From positions 620,001 to 684,000 of the forward strand of contig OZ001190.1 in assembly GCA_963921355.3 (NCBI GenBank): a stretch of 64,000 bases of DNA. Reading direction: 5' to 3'. Every line of letters begins with the position of its first letter. Positions within the stretch are counted from its first letter, which is position 1. Source of the stretch: CAWUEZ02 sp963921355 (lineage in GTDB: Bacteria > Pseudomonadota > Alphaproteobacteria > Thalassobaculales > Thalassobaculaceae). Positions 1 through 7,104 of the stretch are shown here, piece after piece. A program made the translations under genes and the position numbers. The notes beneath the pieces are model-generated. The model made no database searches. It was not told the origin of the DNA and saw only the letters and a list, made by a program, of their open reading frames with translations.

Positions 1-142
1 GTCGCCAGCATTGCCGCCTCCTGCTCTCAACGGGCGCAGATGTTCTATTTTTGTTCATGCCACGTCAAGCTTGAACCGAAGCGGGTGTACCGCTAGGGTC
101 CGCCCCCTTCTGATTCCTTCCGCGAAAGCAAACGAGGCCCCG

Positions 143-451
143 ATGTCCGACGCCCCGATGTCCGATGTGACGGCGCACGAAACCGCAACCGAGAGCGTTT
201 CCGAAGCGACAACCGTCGGCGGCGTCAATGTCGGCCAGCTGCGCTCCTTCATCGAACGGATCGAACGCCTGGAGGAGGAGAAGCAGGCCCTGATGGCCGA
301 CATCCGCGAGGTGTTCGCCGAAGCCAAGGCCACCGGCTACGACGTCAAGATCATGCGCCAGGTGCTGAAACTGCGCCGCATGGACCGCGACGACCGGGCC
401 GAGGAGGAGACCCTGCTCGAAGTCTACAAGCGGGCTCTCGGCATCGACTGA
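143..451 (+). CDS. gapR: GapR (DUF2312) nucleoid-associated protein
   Basis: A 102-aa protein of the DUF2312/GapR family, which binds overtwisted AT-rich DNA ahead of replication and transcription complexes in alphaproteobacteria. The first ~30 residues are low-complexity. From about residue 31 the sequence is one charged helical region (ERIERLEEEKQAL, EVFAEAKATGYD, RQVLKLRRMDRDDR), the signature of this family. I chose the ATG at 143 because upstream in-frame sequence back to position 11 does not look coding; a second ATG at 158 is equally possible. It is followed by two palindromic repeats, not by a co-directional partner. The family call is firm, the exact start less so. Confidence 0.9.
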   Translation: MSDAPMSDVTAHETATESVSEATTVGGVNVGQLRSFIERIERLEEEKQALMADIREVFAEAKATGYDVKIMRQVLKLRRMDRDDRAEEETLLEVYKRALGID

Positions 452-457
452 ACCACC

Positions 458-642
458 GTCATCCCGGTTCGGCATAGGCCGAGACCGGGACCTCTTTTGG
501 CCGCCGGATCCCGGCCGCCACTTCGCTCCGCCGGGATGACGATTGTGCACGCCTTTCCGTCATCCCGGTTCGTCCGAAGGGAGAGACCGGGACCTCCCGT
601 GGTCGCCGGGTCCCGGCCGTCACTCCGCTCCGCCGGGATGAC
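458..642. repeat. Two tandem copies of a palindromic intergenic repeat (GTCATCCCGG family)
   Basis: Two related units, about 458-540 and 558-642. Each begins GTCATCCCGGTTCG and ends CGCCGGGATGAC, so each unit is itself an inverted repeat of ~83 bp, and each contains GAGACCGGGACCTC internally. Shorter relatives occur at 6988-7026, 7057-7098 and 11920-11954. No ORF is supported. This looks like a REP/BIME-type dispersed element filling the gap between gapR and the split hsp70 gene. Confidence 0.75.
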
Positions 643-663
643 GAAGAAAGAGGGCGCGGACCC

Positions 664-975
664 ATGACCGCCGTGGTTGCCGGACTGGATTTCGGGACGT
701 CGAACTCGGCGATCGGCTTCGCGACCGCCGACACCATGCGGCTGCACCGGTTCGAAACGGGTGCGGAGTCGGTCCCCACGGCCCTGTTCTACGACGACGA
801 AGAGGCGAAGCTGGTCTGCGGCCACGAGGCCGAGGCCCGGTTCCTGGAAGGCCATGAGGGCCGTTATCTGCGGGCGCTCAAGAGCCTGCTCGGAACCAGC
901 CTGGTCGACGAATCGACCCGGATGGGCGGCCGGTCCTGGGCGTTCCGGCGCCTGCTGATGCGGTTCCTGGAGGAA
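664..975 (+). pseudogene. 5' part of an Hsp70-family (YegD-like) gene, split by a mobile element
   Basis: The first 104 codons of an Hsp70-type ATPase. The phosphate-1 motif GLDFGTSNSAIG lies at residues 7-18. Native sequence ends at RFLEE, where the GGAGGAA junction repeat begins a ~5-kb insertion; the rest of the gene resumes at 6025. The reading frame runs on into the element to 1218, predicting a 184-aa chimera with 80 foreign residues that would lack the second phosphate loop and cannot fold as an ATPase. An AGAGGG ribosome-binding site lies ~10 bp upstream of the ATG. Joined precisely to the 3' part it gives 418 aa, a normal size for short YegD-type Hsp70s without the DnaK substrate-binding domain. 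Confidence 0.9.
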
Positions 976-2154
976 TGGGGATGGGATATGTCCCAACCCC
1001 GATCCGTCCCCCCTTTTGCAGTCCACCTAACCCCCCCGGACGGTTTGTTGTGTGGGGCATGTTGGGAGCCGTGTCGGGGCTCTCTGTGTTCTGTCGACTC
1101 AGGGCGTTCAGGGCGGCCCGCGCCGCGTCCACCCCGTCTTCCTCGAAGAGGTGTACGTATATCATGGTGGTCTGGATGGTGGAGTGCCCCATCAGACGCT
1201 GAACCACCACCGGGTTGACCCCCGCCCGGATCAGGCGGGTGGCGTAGGTGTGTCGGAACGAGTGCGGCGTGAACTTCCCAAACCGGCGAACCAGATGGTC
1301 ATCGTTCAGGCCGGCGGCCTCTATAGCCCCCCTCAAGGTGCTGTCCTGTCGACTCATTGGTCCCGACAGGTCCTCCAGGGGGAAGATCCAGGGGCAGGAC
1401 TGGGGGACGGACGCCCGGGCCTCGTTGAGGGCCTCCAGGGCCCGATCAGTGAGGGGGACCGAGGTGGTGGTCTCCGTCTTATCCCAGTATACCCGAAGCA
1501 TCTTTTCATCCCAGTAGACGCAGTCCCAGGTGAGTTTAACCGCCTCCCCCACCCGAAGACCGGTGTCCAGCAGGACCGCGGCCAGCCGAGCGGATCGGGG
1601 GGCGTTCGCTCCCTGTAGGGCGGAGAACAGCGCCCGCTCCTCCTCAGTGGACCGCAGCACCCTGATCTTCCGGGTGGCCTTTGGGCGGTTCAGCTTGCCC
1701 CGGGTCGAGGGGAGCCGGATGTGGGGGTGATAGTTCTTGATGAAGTTCTGGAGGGCGGTGATCCGGGCGAGATCGACGCGGATTGTGTTCGGGGGCACCC
1801 CCCGCTTCTGCAGGTCGGCAGACATGCGGTTTAACGCGGGGCGAGTCAGTTCGTGGAACGGGGCGCCCTCCCCCAGGTACCTCATCGCTCGTCGGTGGGA
1901 GTAGTAGGGGGCGTCGCTCCGGCGGGTCGGCATGATCTCCTTCTCGTAGAGGTCAACGACCTCCTTAAGGGTCTTTACGAGCGTGCCCTCCTCACGGCCC
2001 CCCTCGGCAGCCGCGCGGGTCCTGAGTTCGACCCGCTTGGCGTTGACCACCATCTCCGCCGCGCGGCGGCTGGTCTCCTTAGTCGACCCCCAGTACCGCC
2101 GGCCCCCTCCTCGAAATCGTAGTGGAAGATGCGCCCGCGTCTGTAGATACTCAT
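878..2154 (-). CDS. Tyrosine recombinase / phage integrase, probable 5' frameshift
   Basis: Catalyses site-specific integration and excision. An open frame runs from an ATG at 2053 (391 aa) and contains the catalytic series: R in TGLRVGEAV, HSFRHT, the LMGH box, and the Tyr in TTMIYVHL. The natural N-terminus appears to start at 2154, after an AGAAGG ribosome-binding site: MSIYRRGRIFHYDFE is typical of phage integrases, and the GGRRYWGSTKE stretch follows in another frame. The two join if the five-base C run at 2103-2107 (G run on the coding strand) gains one base. That could be a real frameshift, programmed slippage or a sequencing error. The last 30 residues are read from host hsp70 DNA beyond attL. 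The gene starts 33 bp after the terminase stop. Confidence 0.85.
969..975 (+). other. attL core (GGAGGAA)
   Basis: Seven bases identical to 6025-6031, inside hsp70 codons 102-104. Seven bp is the usual size of the strand-exchange overlap of tyrosine recombinases. An imperfect inverted repeat just inside (TGGGA at 982-986 and TCCCA at 991-995, with flanking GGG and CCC) may be an integrase-binding arm. Confidence 0.75.
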
Positions 2155-2187
2155 GCCGCCCTTCTCGTACTTATCAGGGTGGTGGGT

Positions 2188-4080
2188 TTAGCTACTCTCG
2201 TCGTCATTCCCCGATGCCCCCTGACTGAAGCACGCCTTATAGACATGCGGGTCGTAGTGCATCAAGAGCCTTCTCGAGAAGGTCTGGGGGTCCTGTTTGT
2301 AGAGGACCGCCCAAGAGGTCCAGTCATCCGGGGGTACCCGGGACCGGCCGTGCTCAATCTGAGCGACGAAGGTGAAATACTGGTAGCCCATCTGCTCCGC
2401 TACCTGGAGTTGGGTGAAGCCCGCCTGCTGCCGTAGCCTTTGGCTGTCCAGCCGGTCGTCCTTCTTCAGGGACCCACGGTCTCTCGTGATGTGGGTCATC
2501 TGGTACATCAGGCTGTACTCGCGGGGCTGGTCTGTTTTCGTGTCGGCCCGGAGGACGCCCTCGTCGATCACCAAGCGGTGGCTGTTGAGGGCCGGCTCCA
2601 GGGTGTCGATGATCCGCTGCTCCTTCTGGGTCGACGCCCACTCACTCTCCTTCACCCCCATTCCAGGGTTGATGGTCTCGAAGACCCGACGGGTCGCCAC
2701 GATCCAGACCCCGGGGGCGAAGTTGGGTTTGATCTCCAGGTTGGTCACCCCGTGCTTCTTGCAGTCCTCAGCGATCGCCTTTGCGGCCACCATGGTGTCC
2801 CCCAGGAAGCCCCGGTTGGACACGATGAAGATCGTCCCGACCAGGTACTTGACGATGGTCCAGGCGGTCTCGTCCTTTCCGCGGCCCGAGGGGTCCACGA
2901 AGCACAGCGAGTGCTCGTAGGCCCGCCACTCGGTGTCGATGAACAGAGGCCGCATGAAGTGGTCCCCGGAGAACCCTAGGTTCGGGATGTCCTTGACGAC
3001 GTTCCCCTTGTCGCTGTCGAGACCCCACTGGATCGTAACGGGGGCCTTGGAGGTCCCCAGGGGCATGACGATCAGGTCGTTCTGCTTCAGGGGGTACAAC
3101 TCGGCGTCCGACAGGGACGTGTCGAGCATGTACTGGAGCATGAACCAGGACCGGCCGTTGGCTTCACGGGACCGGATGTTGGCCTCGGTGAACATACCAC
3201 GGTCGGCCAGCTTCCCGTGTCGGCCGGCCGCGGCCATCTCGGCGACTGCCGGCGACAGGATGTGGATGACGGATCCATCCTCCCGACGGAGCATGTAGTT
3301 CTCCAGGCGGTCCTCATCGGGGACCCGAGCGGGGATGCACAGGCAGTCGTAGCCGTTCTCGATGATCCGACGGCGGTAGATGGTCTCCAGCGTCTGGGGC
3401 GTCCCCAGGTAGATGATGTCTCCGCCCCGCTGGGTCAGGGTCCCATCGGCCGCGTACATCTCCTGCACCTTCACCGCGGAGAACTCCTTGGTCAGTTCCA
3501 GGAGCAACTCTCGGGCGTCCTCGGTGCGGCTGTTGTCGGGGATCTCGATGTCGTCGGCGATGATCAGCGTGGCGCGGCCACCAGTGATCTGACCGGTGAT
3601 CCCCACGGCCCTCAGGGAGGCCGACTGGGAGATCGAGGCGCCGTCCACGTCGAACTCCGACGCCTGATCCCGCTGGTCCGATCGGGGCCGCAGGTGGGCC
3701 AGGAGGTCCATGGTGTTGAGGACGGTCTTGACCTGGGACACGAACTGCTTCGCCTTGGTCCCCGTGGCGGAGACCACCAGGACCTTCTCGTCCCTCGGGT
3801 TCCGCAGGAGGCGCCACAGGACGAACGCCGCCGTCACATATGACTTCCCGATCCCACGGAACGCCATGATGATCGAGGTCCGCCCGGTGTCCGCCGCGGC
3901 CCGCTGCTGGCCTTCCTCGTCGAGGCCCTGGAGGTAGTCGGCGATCTCTAGCTGGCGGGGGGTCGGGACCGGTAGGCCCAGGTGGTCCCACACCGCCTTC
4001 AGGAACTCCTTGAAATCGTCGTACAGGTGGTGCGCGCGGGGATCCACATGGTCCCGCCACCAGCCGTCGTAATATTGCAT
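2188..4080 (-). CDS. T7-type terminase large subunit fused to an XRE helix-turn-helix domain
   Basis: 630 aa. Terminase large subunits are the ATP-driven motors and nucleases that package phage DNA into procapsids. Visible are the Walker A variant AFRGIGKS near residue 75, a Walker B-like LIIADDIE, nuclease motif FVDPSGRGKDET, and the last nuclease Asp in LKKDDRLD. This order and wording match the T7 gp19 family (~590 aa). Immediately after DDRLD (about residue 545) the usual tail is replaced by ~85 residues of an XRE-type HTH regulator (LRQQAGFTQLQVAEQMG, IEHGRSRVPPD, LLMHYDP). It is one open frame with no stop or internal start between the parts. It could be a deletion-born fusion or a functional DNA-binding adaptor. 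Start ATG has GGAG upstream. No portal or capsid gene is nearby. Confidence 0.88.
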   Translation of the reverse strand: MQYYDGWWRDHVDPRAHHLYDDFKEFLKAVWDHLGLPVPTPRQLEIADYLQGLDEEGQQRAAADTGRTSIIMAFRGIGKSYVTAAFVLWRLLRNPRDEKVLVVSATGTKAKQFVSQVKTVLNTMDLLAHLRPRSDQRDQASEFDVDGASISQSASLRAVGITGQITGGRATLIIADDIEIPDNSRTEDARELLLELTKEFSAVKVQEMYAADGTLTQRGGDIIYLGTPQTLETIYRRRIIENGYDCLCIPARVPDEDRLENYMLRREDGSVIHILSPAVAEMAAAGRHGKLADRGMFTEANIRSREANGRSWFMLQYMLDTSLSDAELYPLKQNDLIVMPLGTSKAPVTIQWGLDSDKGNVVKDIPNLGFSGDHFMRPLFIDTEWRAYEHSLCFVDPSGRGKDETAWTIVKYLVGTIFIVSNRGFLGDTMVAAKAIAEDCKKHGVTNLEIKPNFAPGVWIVATRRVFETINPGMGVKESEWASTQKEQRIIDTLEPALNSHRLVIDEGVLRADTKTDQPREYSLMYQMTHITRDRGSLKKDDRLDSQRLRQQAGFTQLQVAEQMGYQYFTFVAQIEHGRSRVPPDDWTSWAVLYKQDPQTFSRRLLMHYDPHVYKACFSQGASGNDDESS

Positions 4081-4448
4081 CTGGGAACTCCACTGTAGAA
4101 GGCCCCGCGGCGGGGCAGAAAGGGCCCTCTCAGGGCCTCCAGGGGGTCTCTGGCATACCTACCGGAGATCCTGAAGGGCCTGTAGGGCCCTCGTAGGGGC
4201 TTAGAGGGCTATGCATATATAGATAGCCCTATAGGGGCCCACAGGGGTCCCCCGGGGTCTATACCCAGACATGCCCGTAGCGGCCCATAGAGGGACCCTT
4301 CAGAGCCTATAGCGGGTCCCCTGGGGGTGGACACACACCTGGAAACCCTGAAGGCCCTGAGAGCGCCTCAGAGGGCGATACAGGGGCATAGCGAGATCCA
4401 CAGGGGGCCTCAGGGGAACCAGGTGTGTCCCTATCGGGGCGCTGAGCG
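4081..4448. repeat. Repeat-rich non-coding block of the element
   Basis: About 370 bp between the 69-aa gene and terminase, with no convincing ORF. It is packed with degenerate short repeats of the form CCTNNAG (for example CCTGAAG, CCTGTAG, CCTATAG, CCTCAGAG, CCATAGAG) separated by GGG/CCC runs, several GGGCCC palindromes, and one AT-rich island around 4210-4226 containing TATGCATA. The pattern recalls the imperfect CCTAAAG heptamers near T7 genome ends. It may be a packaging site, replication origin or regulatory region; the sequence does not decide which. Confidence 0.6.
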
Positions 4449-4658
4449 TTACGCCTGGCCTCCCGGCTGGACGTACTTAGCGAGAGCGCCTATGGTTGGA
4501 CCCTTGAACACGCTCTCCTCATCCACGGGGACGGGGAACATGCGTAGGAAGGCCAGGGCGTGACCGGCGAACTTCGCCACCACGTCCGGGTCCTCGTGCT
4601 CCAGGCCGATATCAATGGCGTGGAACAGGCGGTCCTTGAGGTCAGCCGAGGAGCTCAC
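4449..4658 (-). CDS. 69-aa element protein, possible small packaging protein
   Basis: Acidic, mainly helical 69-aa protein starting at a GTG (MSSSADLKDRLFHAI). It overlaps the end of the spanin-like gene by 17 bp, so it is probably translationally coupled. Its place between the lysis genes and the terminase large subunit is where T7-like phages encode the small terminase (DNA maturase A), but I see no decisive motif. Treat the function as unknown. It is followed by the repeat-rich block. Confidence 0.55.
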   Translation of the reverse strand: MSSSADLKDRLFHAIDIGLEHEDPDVVAKFAGHALAFLRMFPVPVDEESVFKGPTIGALAKYVQPGGQA

Positions 4659-4854
4659 GAGCGGTCTCCTTGGCTTTCAAGGCGCGAGCCTTGAGGCCGA
4701 CCACCTTGCCACGCAGGGTAGACGCCTTCGCTTTGAGGTCAGCCGTGGTGTCCTTAACGCGTGCGACAACCTTCTCACCTTTGCGCTTATAGATGACATA
4801 GGCAGTCGTGCCGAGGATCAGCAGGCCGATGATGGCACCAACGATGTTTCCCAT
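4642..4854 (-). CDS. 70-aa single-TM coiled-coil protein, spanin-like
   Basis: One hydrophobic segment at residues ~4-22 (IVGAIIGLLILGTTAYVIY) is followed by KRKGEK and a Lys/Ala-rich amphipathic helix to the end. This N-terminal anchor plus coiled-coil layout is that of inner-membrane spanins (Rz), though it is shorter than most; a YtxH-like envelope protein is an alternative. AAGGAG precedes the ATG by 7 bp. It starts 3 bp after the holin stop, inside a tightly packed lysis-type cassette. Confidence 0.55.
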   Translation of the reverse strand: MGNIVGAIIGLLILGTTAYVIYKRKGEKVVARVKDTTADLKAKASTLRGKVVGLKARALKAKETARELLG

Positions 4855-4857
4855 GGG

Positions 4858-5289
4858 TTACTCCTTGGTTGTGATGTTAGTGGTAGCGATCCCCCGGGAC
4901 TTCTCCCAGGACCTCAGGGCGCCCATACCGAGCATCCCGAGGGTGAGCTCCAGCAGGTTCCCATTGGTCGGCAGAACGGGGATCGCAATGTCCGCCCCCA
5001 TCAGACCCGAGAGGGCCGCCCAGTTGAGCAGTGGATACGCCAGGAACTCCCAGAGGAAGCCCAGGCCACAGACCCAGCCGATGAACGGCCGCCACCCCGC
5101 GACGAAGACCGACCTGTGGCCGGCCTCCGCGAGGTTGATCTTGAGCTGCAGCTCCTGGGCTGTGTTGGCGGCTGCCAGGACGGCGGACTCCATCTGCTCC
5201 TTGGCGCGGGCCCGCTCGTTCTGGTTAGGGATGAAATCGAGGGCCTTGTCGATCAGAGGCCCAGCGACTGCGAGGATGGCGGGGATCAT
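4858..5289 (-). CDS. Holin, GTA_holin_3TM family
   Basis: 143 aa. N-terminal hydrophobic stretch (IPAILAVAGPLIDKALDFIP), a charged helix with NERARAKEQME, then the family hallmark AGWRPFIGWVCGLGF, a second membrane segment, and a third around LLELTLGMLGMGALRSWEK. This is the arrangement of 3TM holins found in phages and gene transfer agents, which permeabilise the inner membrane for release. The start overlaps the preceding gene by four bases (ATGA), indicating coupling. No endolysin is encoded beside it, so lysis would need a host or helper muralytic enzyme. Confidence 0.82.
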   Translation of the reverse strand: MIPAILAVAGPLIDKALDFIPNQNERARAKEQMESAVLAAANTAQELQLKINLAEAGHRSVFVAGWRPFIGWVCGLGFLWEFLAYPLLNWAALSGLMGADIAIPVLPTNGNLLELTLGMLGMGALRSWEKSRGIATTNITTKE

Positions 5290-5525
5290 GAGAAGAAATC
5301 CCCGTATCTAATCCAGCTGATCAACCAGCTTAGAGCGCCCGCCACGGCGGCGGCGAGACCGGCCCCAAAGCCCCCCAGTCTGATAATGCGGGCCTGGGCG
5401 AGTTCGACCATGTTAATTTTAACGCCGTGATCGTCGACGCGTGTGGATACTCCCTCAACTTTAGCTTCGATACGCCCTACGGTTCGATGCATGTCGAGGA
5501 GGATCCCCCGGTCTGGGTTTGTCAT
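5286..5525 (-). CDS. 79-aa coiled-coil protein with C-terminal TM segment
   Basis: N-terminal half is a heptad-like helix (MHRTVGRIEAKVEGVSTRVDD), followed by one strong membrane segment around residues 49-72 (GGFGAGLAAAVAGALSWLISW). This plan is shared by XhlA/DUF1515-like phage proteins that accompany holins. A strong ribosome-binding site (GAGGAGGT) lies 7 bp upstream of the ATG, making this the best-initiated gene of the lysis cassette. Its last bases overlap the holin start. Confidence 0.6.
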   Translation of the reverse strand: MTNPDRGILLDMHRTVGRIEAKVEGVSTRVDDHGVKINMVELAQARIIRLGGFGAGLAAAVAGALSWLISWIRYGDFFS

Positions 5526-5560
5526 ATCTGACCTCCTCTAGGGTTTGATGCGTGTGCGGT

Positions 5561-6004
5561 TTACACGTCTTCCAGGAGGGCGACTTGCTCAACCACTCGG
5601 TACCCGACGGCAAGCCGGTTACCTGATAATCCCACCCCGACAACGGCGCCGGGACCGCTCCCCGTGTAGTAATAGTTTGAGCTCGAGGTCCACTTGACCA
5701 GCGCACCGGCCTCACTCAGACCATATCGGGCTCCATCTTGGATAGTCCCCTCGGCTCCCTCGAGGATCCCCCCGGGGCCAATCACGGAGATAGACCCGTT
5801 GTGAGGCGTATCGTTCTTAGCGAACCCTAAAGGGTAATCCTGTGGGAGAGCACTGGGGTACGCGGGGTTGAACCACTGACCTCGAGTGGGGCCCTGGATC
5901 AGGAAATCCTCGTCACCGACGGGGTGGATACCAACGGAACCTCCACTCGGGGAAGACCCGTACAGCCAGCCAGAGACATTGTGGATCTCAGTAGCGTAGC
6001 CCAC
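5561..6004 (-). CDS. 147-aa glycine-rich orphan protein next to attR
   Basis: Starts at a GTG, 21 bp inside attR, and has no recognised domain. It is rich in Gly/Ser/Tyr and beta-prone (GSSPSGGSVGIHPVGDED, TSSSNYYYTGSGPG), like the C-terminal part of a phage fibre or other surface protein, so it may be the stub of a longer gene removed by deletion. The frame stays open upstream across attR. In the excised circle the integrase would run out into the first codons of this gene and stop at 5988, giving overlapping genes. The function is unknown. Confidence 0.5.
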   Translation of the reverse strand: MGYATEIHNVSGWLYGSSPSGGSVGIHPVGDEDFLIQGPTRGQWFNPAYPSALPQDYPLGFAKNDTPHNGSISVIGPGGILEGAEGTIQDGARYGLSEAGALVKWTSSSNYYYTGSGPGAVVGVGLSGNRLAVGYRVVEQVALLEDV

Positions 6005-6024
6005 CCCGCCGGGGGTAGTTACCC

Positions 6025-6031
6025 GGAGGAA
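6025..6031 (+). other. attR core (GGAGGAA)
   Basis: Copy of 969-975 in the same hsp70 codon phase: the next codon, CTG at 6032, continues the protein as LKWSVERAAEG. Outside the 7 bp, the two junctions share only scattered bases. Confidence 0.75.
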
Positions 6032-6976
6032 CTGAAGTGGAGCGTCGAACGCGCGGCCGAGGGCGAGGTCTCCCGTCTGGTGGCCGGCCGGCCGGTGCGT
6101 TTCGTCGATGAGGACGACGATCGCGACGCCGCCGCCGAGGCGCTGCTGCGCGAGGTCCTCGAAGAGGCGGGGTTCCAGGACGTGCGGTTCGTCTTCGAGC
6201 CGGTCGCCGCCCTGATCGACGCCGAAGACAGCATGACGGATGCCACCACCGTCCTCGTTGCCGATATCGGCGGCGGCACATCAGACTTCACGCTGGCCCG
6301 CCGGTCGCCGGGCGGCAGCTTCGACATCCTGGCCACACACGGGGTGCATGTCGGCGGCACCGATCTCGACAAGCGCCTGTCCCTCAAGGCGATGATGCCG
6401 AGTTTCGGCTACGGCTCCGAGATGCGCGCGCTCACCTCCGACGTCATCCTGCCGGTACCGCCGATCTATTTCAGCGAGTTGGCGACCTGGCAGAAAATCC
6501 ATTTCTGCTACGCGCCCGCCACCCGCCGCGAGGTCCGCGACGTGCTGCACCAGGCGCTCGAGCCCGCCAAGATCGCCCGGCTTGTCGAGATCCTCGACCG
6601 TCAGCTCGGCCACCGGCTGGCGACCGCCGTCGAGCGGGTCAAGATCGCGCTCAGCGACCAGTCGACTGCTACCGTCGACTTTCCGGATCTCACCGACCTG
6701 CCGGCGGTCGACGTCGACCAGGCAGCGCTGTCGCAGCACTTCGAAGCTCCCCTGTCCCGGGTCGGAACGGCGGCCGCCCACACCCTGGAGATCGCCGGGG
6801 TCCCACCGTCGGCCGTCGATCATGCGGTCCTGACCGGTGGATCAACCCTGCTGCCCGGCATGCGCCGCGCCATCCTCGACCGGCTGCCGGACGCCCGCCT
6901 GGTCCCCGCCGATCCGTTTTCCGCCGTCGCCAAAGGCCTGACCAAGGCGGCGCAGCGGACGTATCTGGCGGGGTAG
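6025..6976 (+). pseudogene. 3' part of the split Hsp70-family (YegD-like) gene
   Basis: Encodes the remaining 314 codons of the Hsp70 ATPase, beginning at the recombination core with EELKWSVERAAEG. It contains the GRPVRF element, the second phosphate loop (VADIGGGTSDF) and the adenosine motif (LTGGSTLLPGMR), so the missing part of the nucleotide-binding fold is intact. An ORF reads in from an ATG at 5924 inside the element, but that start lies antisense to an element gene and has no clear ribosome-binding site. No frameshift or stop has accumulated in either half, consistent with recent or reversible insertion. Confidence 0.9.
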
Positions 6977-6987
6977 CGGCGAACGAT

Positions 6988-7098
6988 CGACCAGGTCCCG
7001 GTCTCGACCGCTGGTCGAACCGGGATGACGATAGAGAAGGAGCCGCAGCCCGTCCCGTCATCCCGGTTCGGCCGCAAGGCCGAGACCGGGACCCCGGT
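6988..7098. repeat. Inverted pair of GTCATCCCGG-family repeats
   Basis: Two half-units in head-to-head orientation: 6988-7026 ends AACCGGGATGAC, and 7057-7098 begins CGTCATCCCGGTTCGG. They occupy the gap between the convergent hsp70 3' part and iorAB and could form a long hairpin serving as a bidirectional terminator. The same family lies upstream of hsp70 at 458-642, so hsp70 is flanked by it on both sides. Confidence 0.65.
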
Positions 7099-7104
7099 AC
7101 GCCC

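Larger units (their letters stand above)
969..6031. mobile_element. 5.06-kb integrated phage-like mini-element inserted in the hsp70 gene
   Basis: Bounded by the 7-bp direct repeat GGAGGAA (969-975 and 6025-6031), which lies in the same codon phase of hsp70 on both sides. All recognisable element genes read on the minus strand: orphan 147 aa, TM/coiled-coil 79 aa, GTA-type 3TM holin 143 aa, spanin-like 70 aa, 69 aa, terminase large subunit with HTH 630 aa, and tyrosine integrase. Capsid, portal, tail, endolysin, replication and recognisable small-terminase genes are absent. The DNA is rich in G/C homopolymer runs, unlike the flanks. The content is contiguous with the late end of a T7-like phage (lysis plus packaging) joined to an early-end regulator and integrase. 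That fits either a large internal deletion of an integrative podovirus or a minimal satellite. Confidence 0.88.

Noticed and set aside
4081..4448. CRISPR array in the repeat-rich block
   Set aside because: Repeats are short, degenerate and irregularly spaced; no constant repeat/spacer pattern and no cas genes.
5924..6022. ATG at 5924 as a genuine start for the hsp70 3' part
   Set aside because: It lies in the element, antisense to the orphan gene, without a ribosome-binding site, and adds residues unlike Hsp70.
664..6976. Group I/II intron or intein explaining the hsp70 interruption
   Set aside because: The insert encodes integrase, terminase and holin on the opposite strand and has direct-repeat ends, with no intein or intron motifs.
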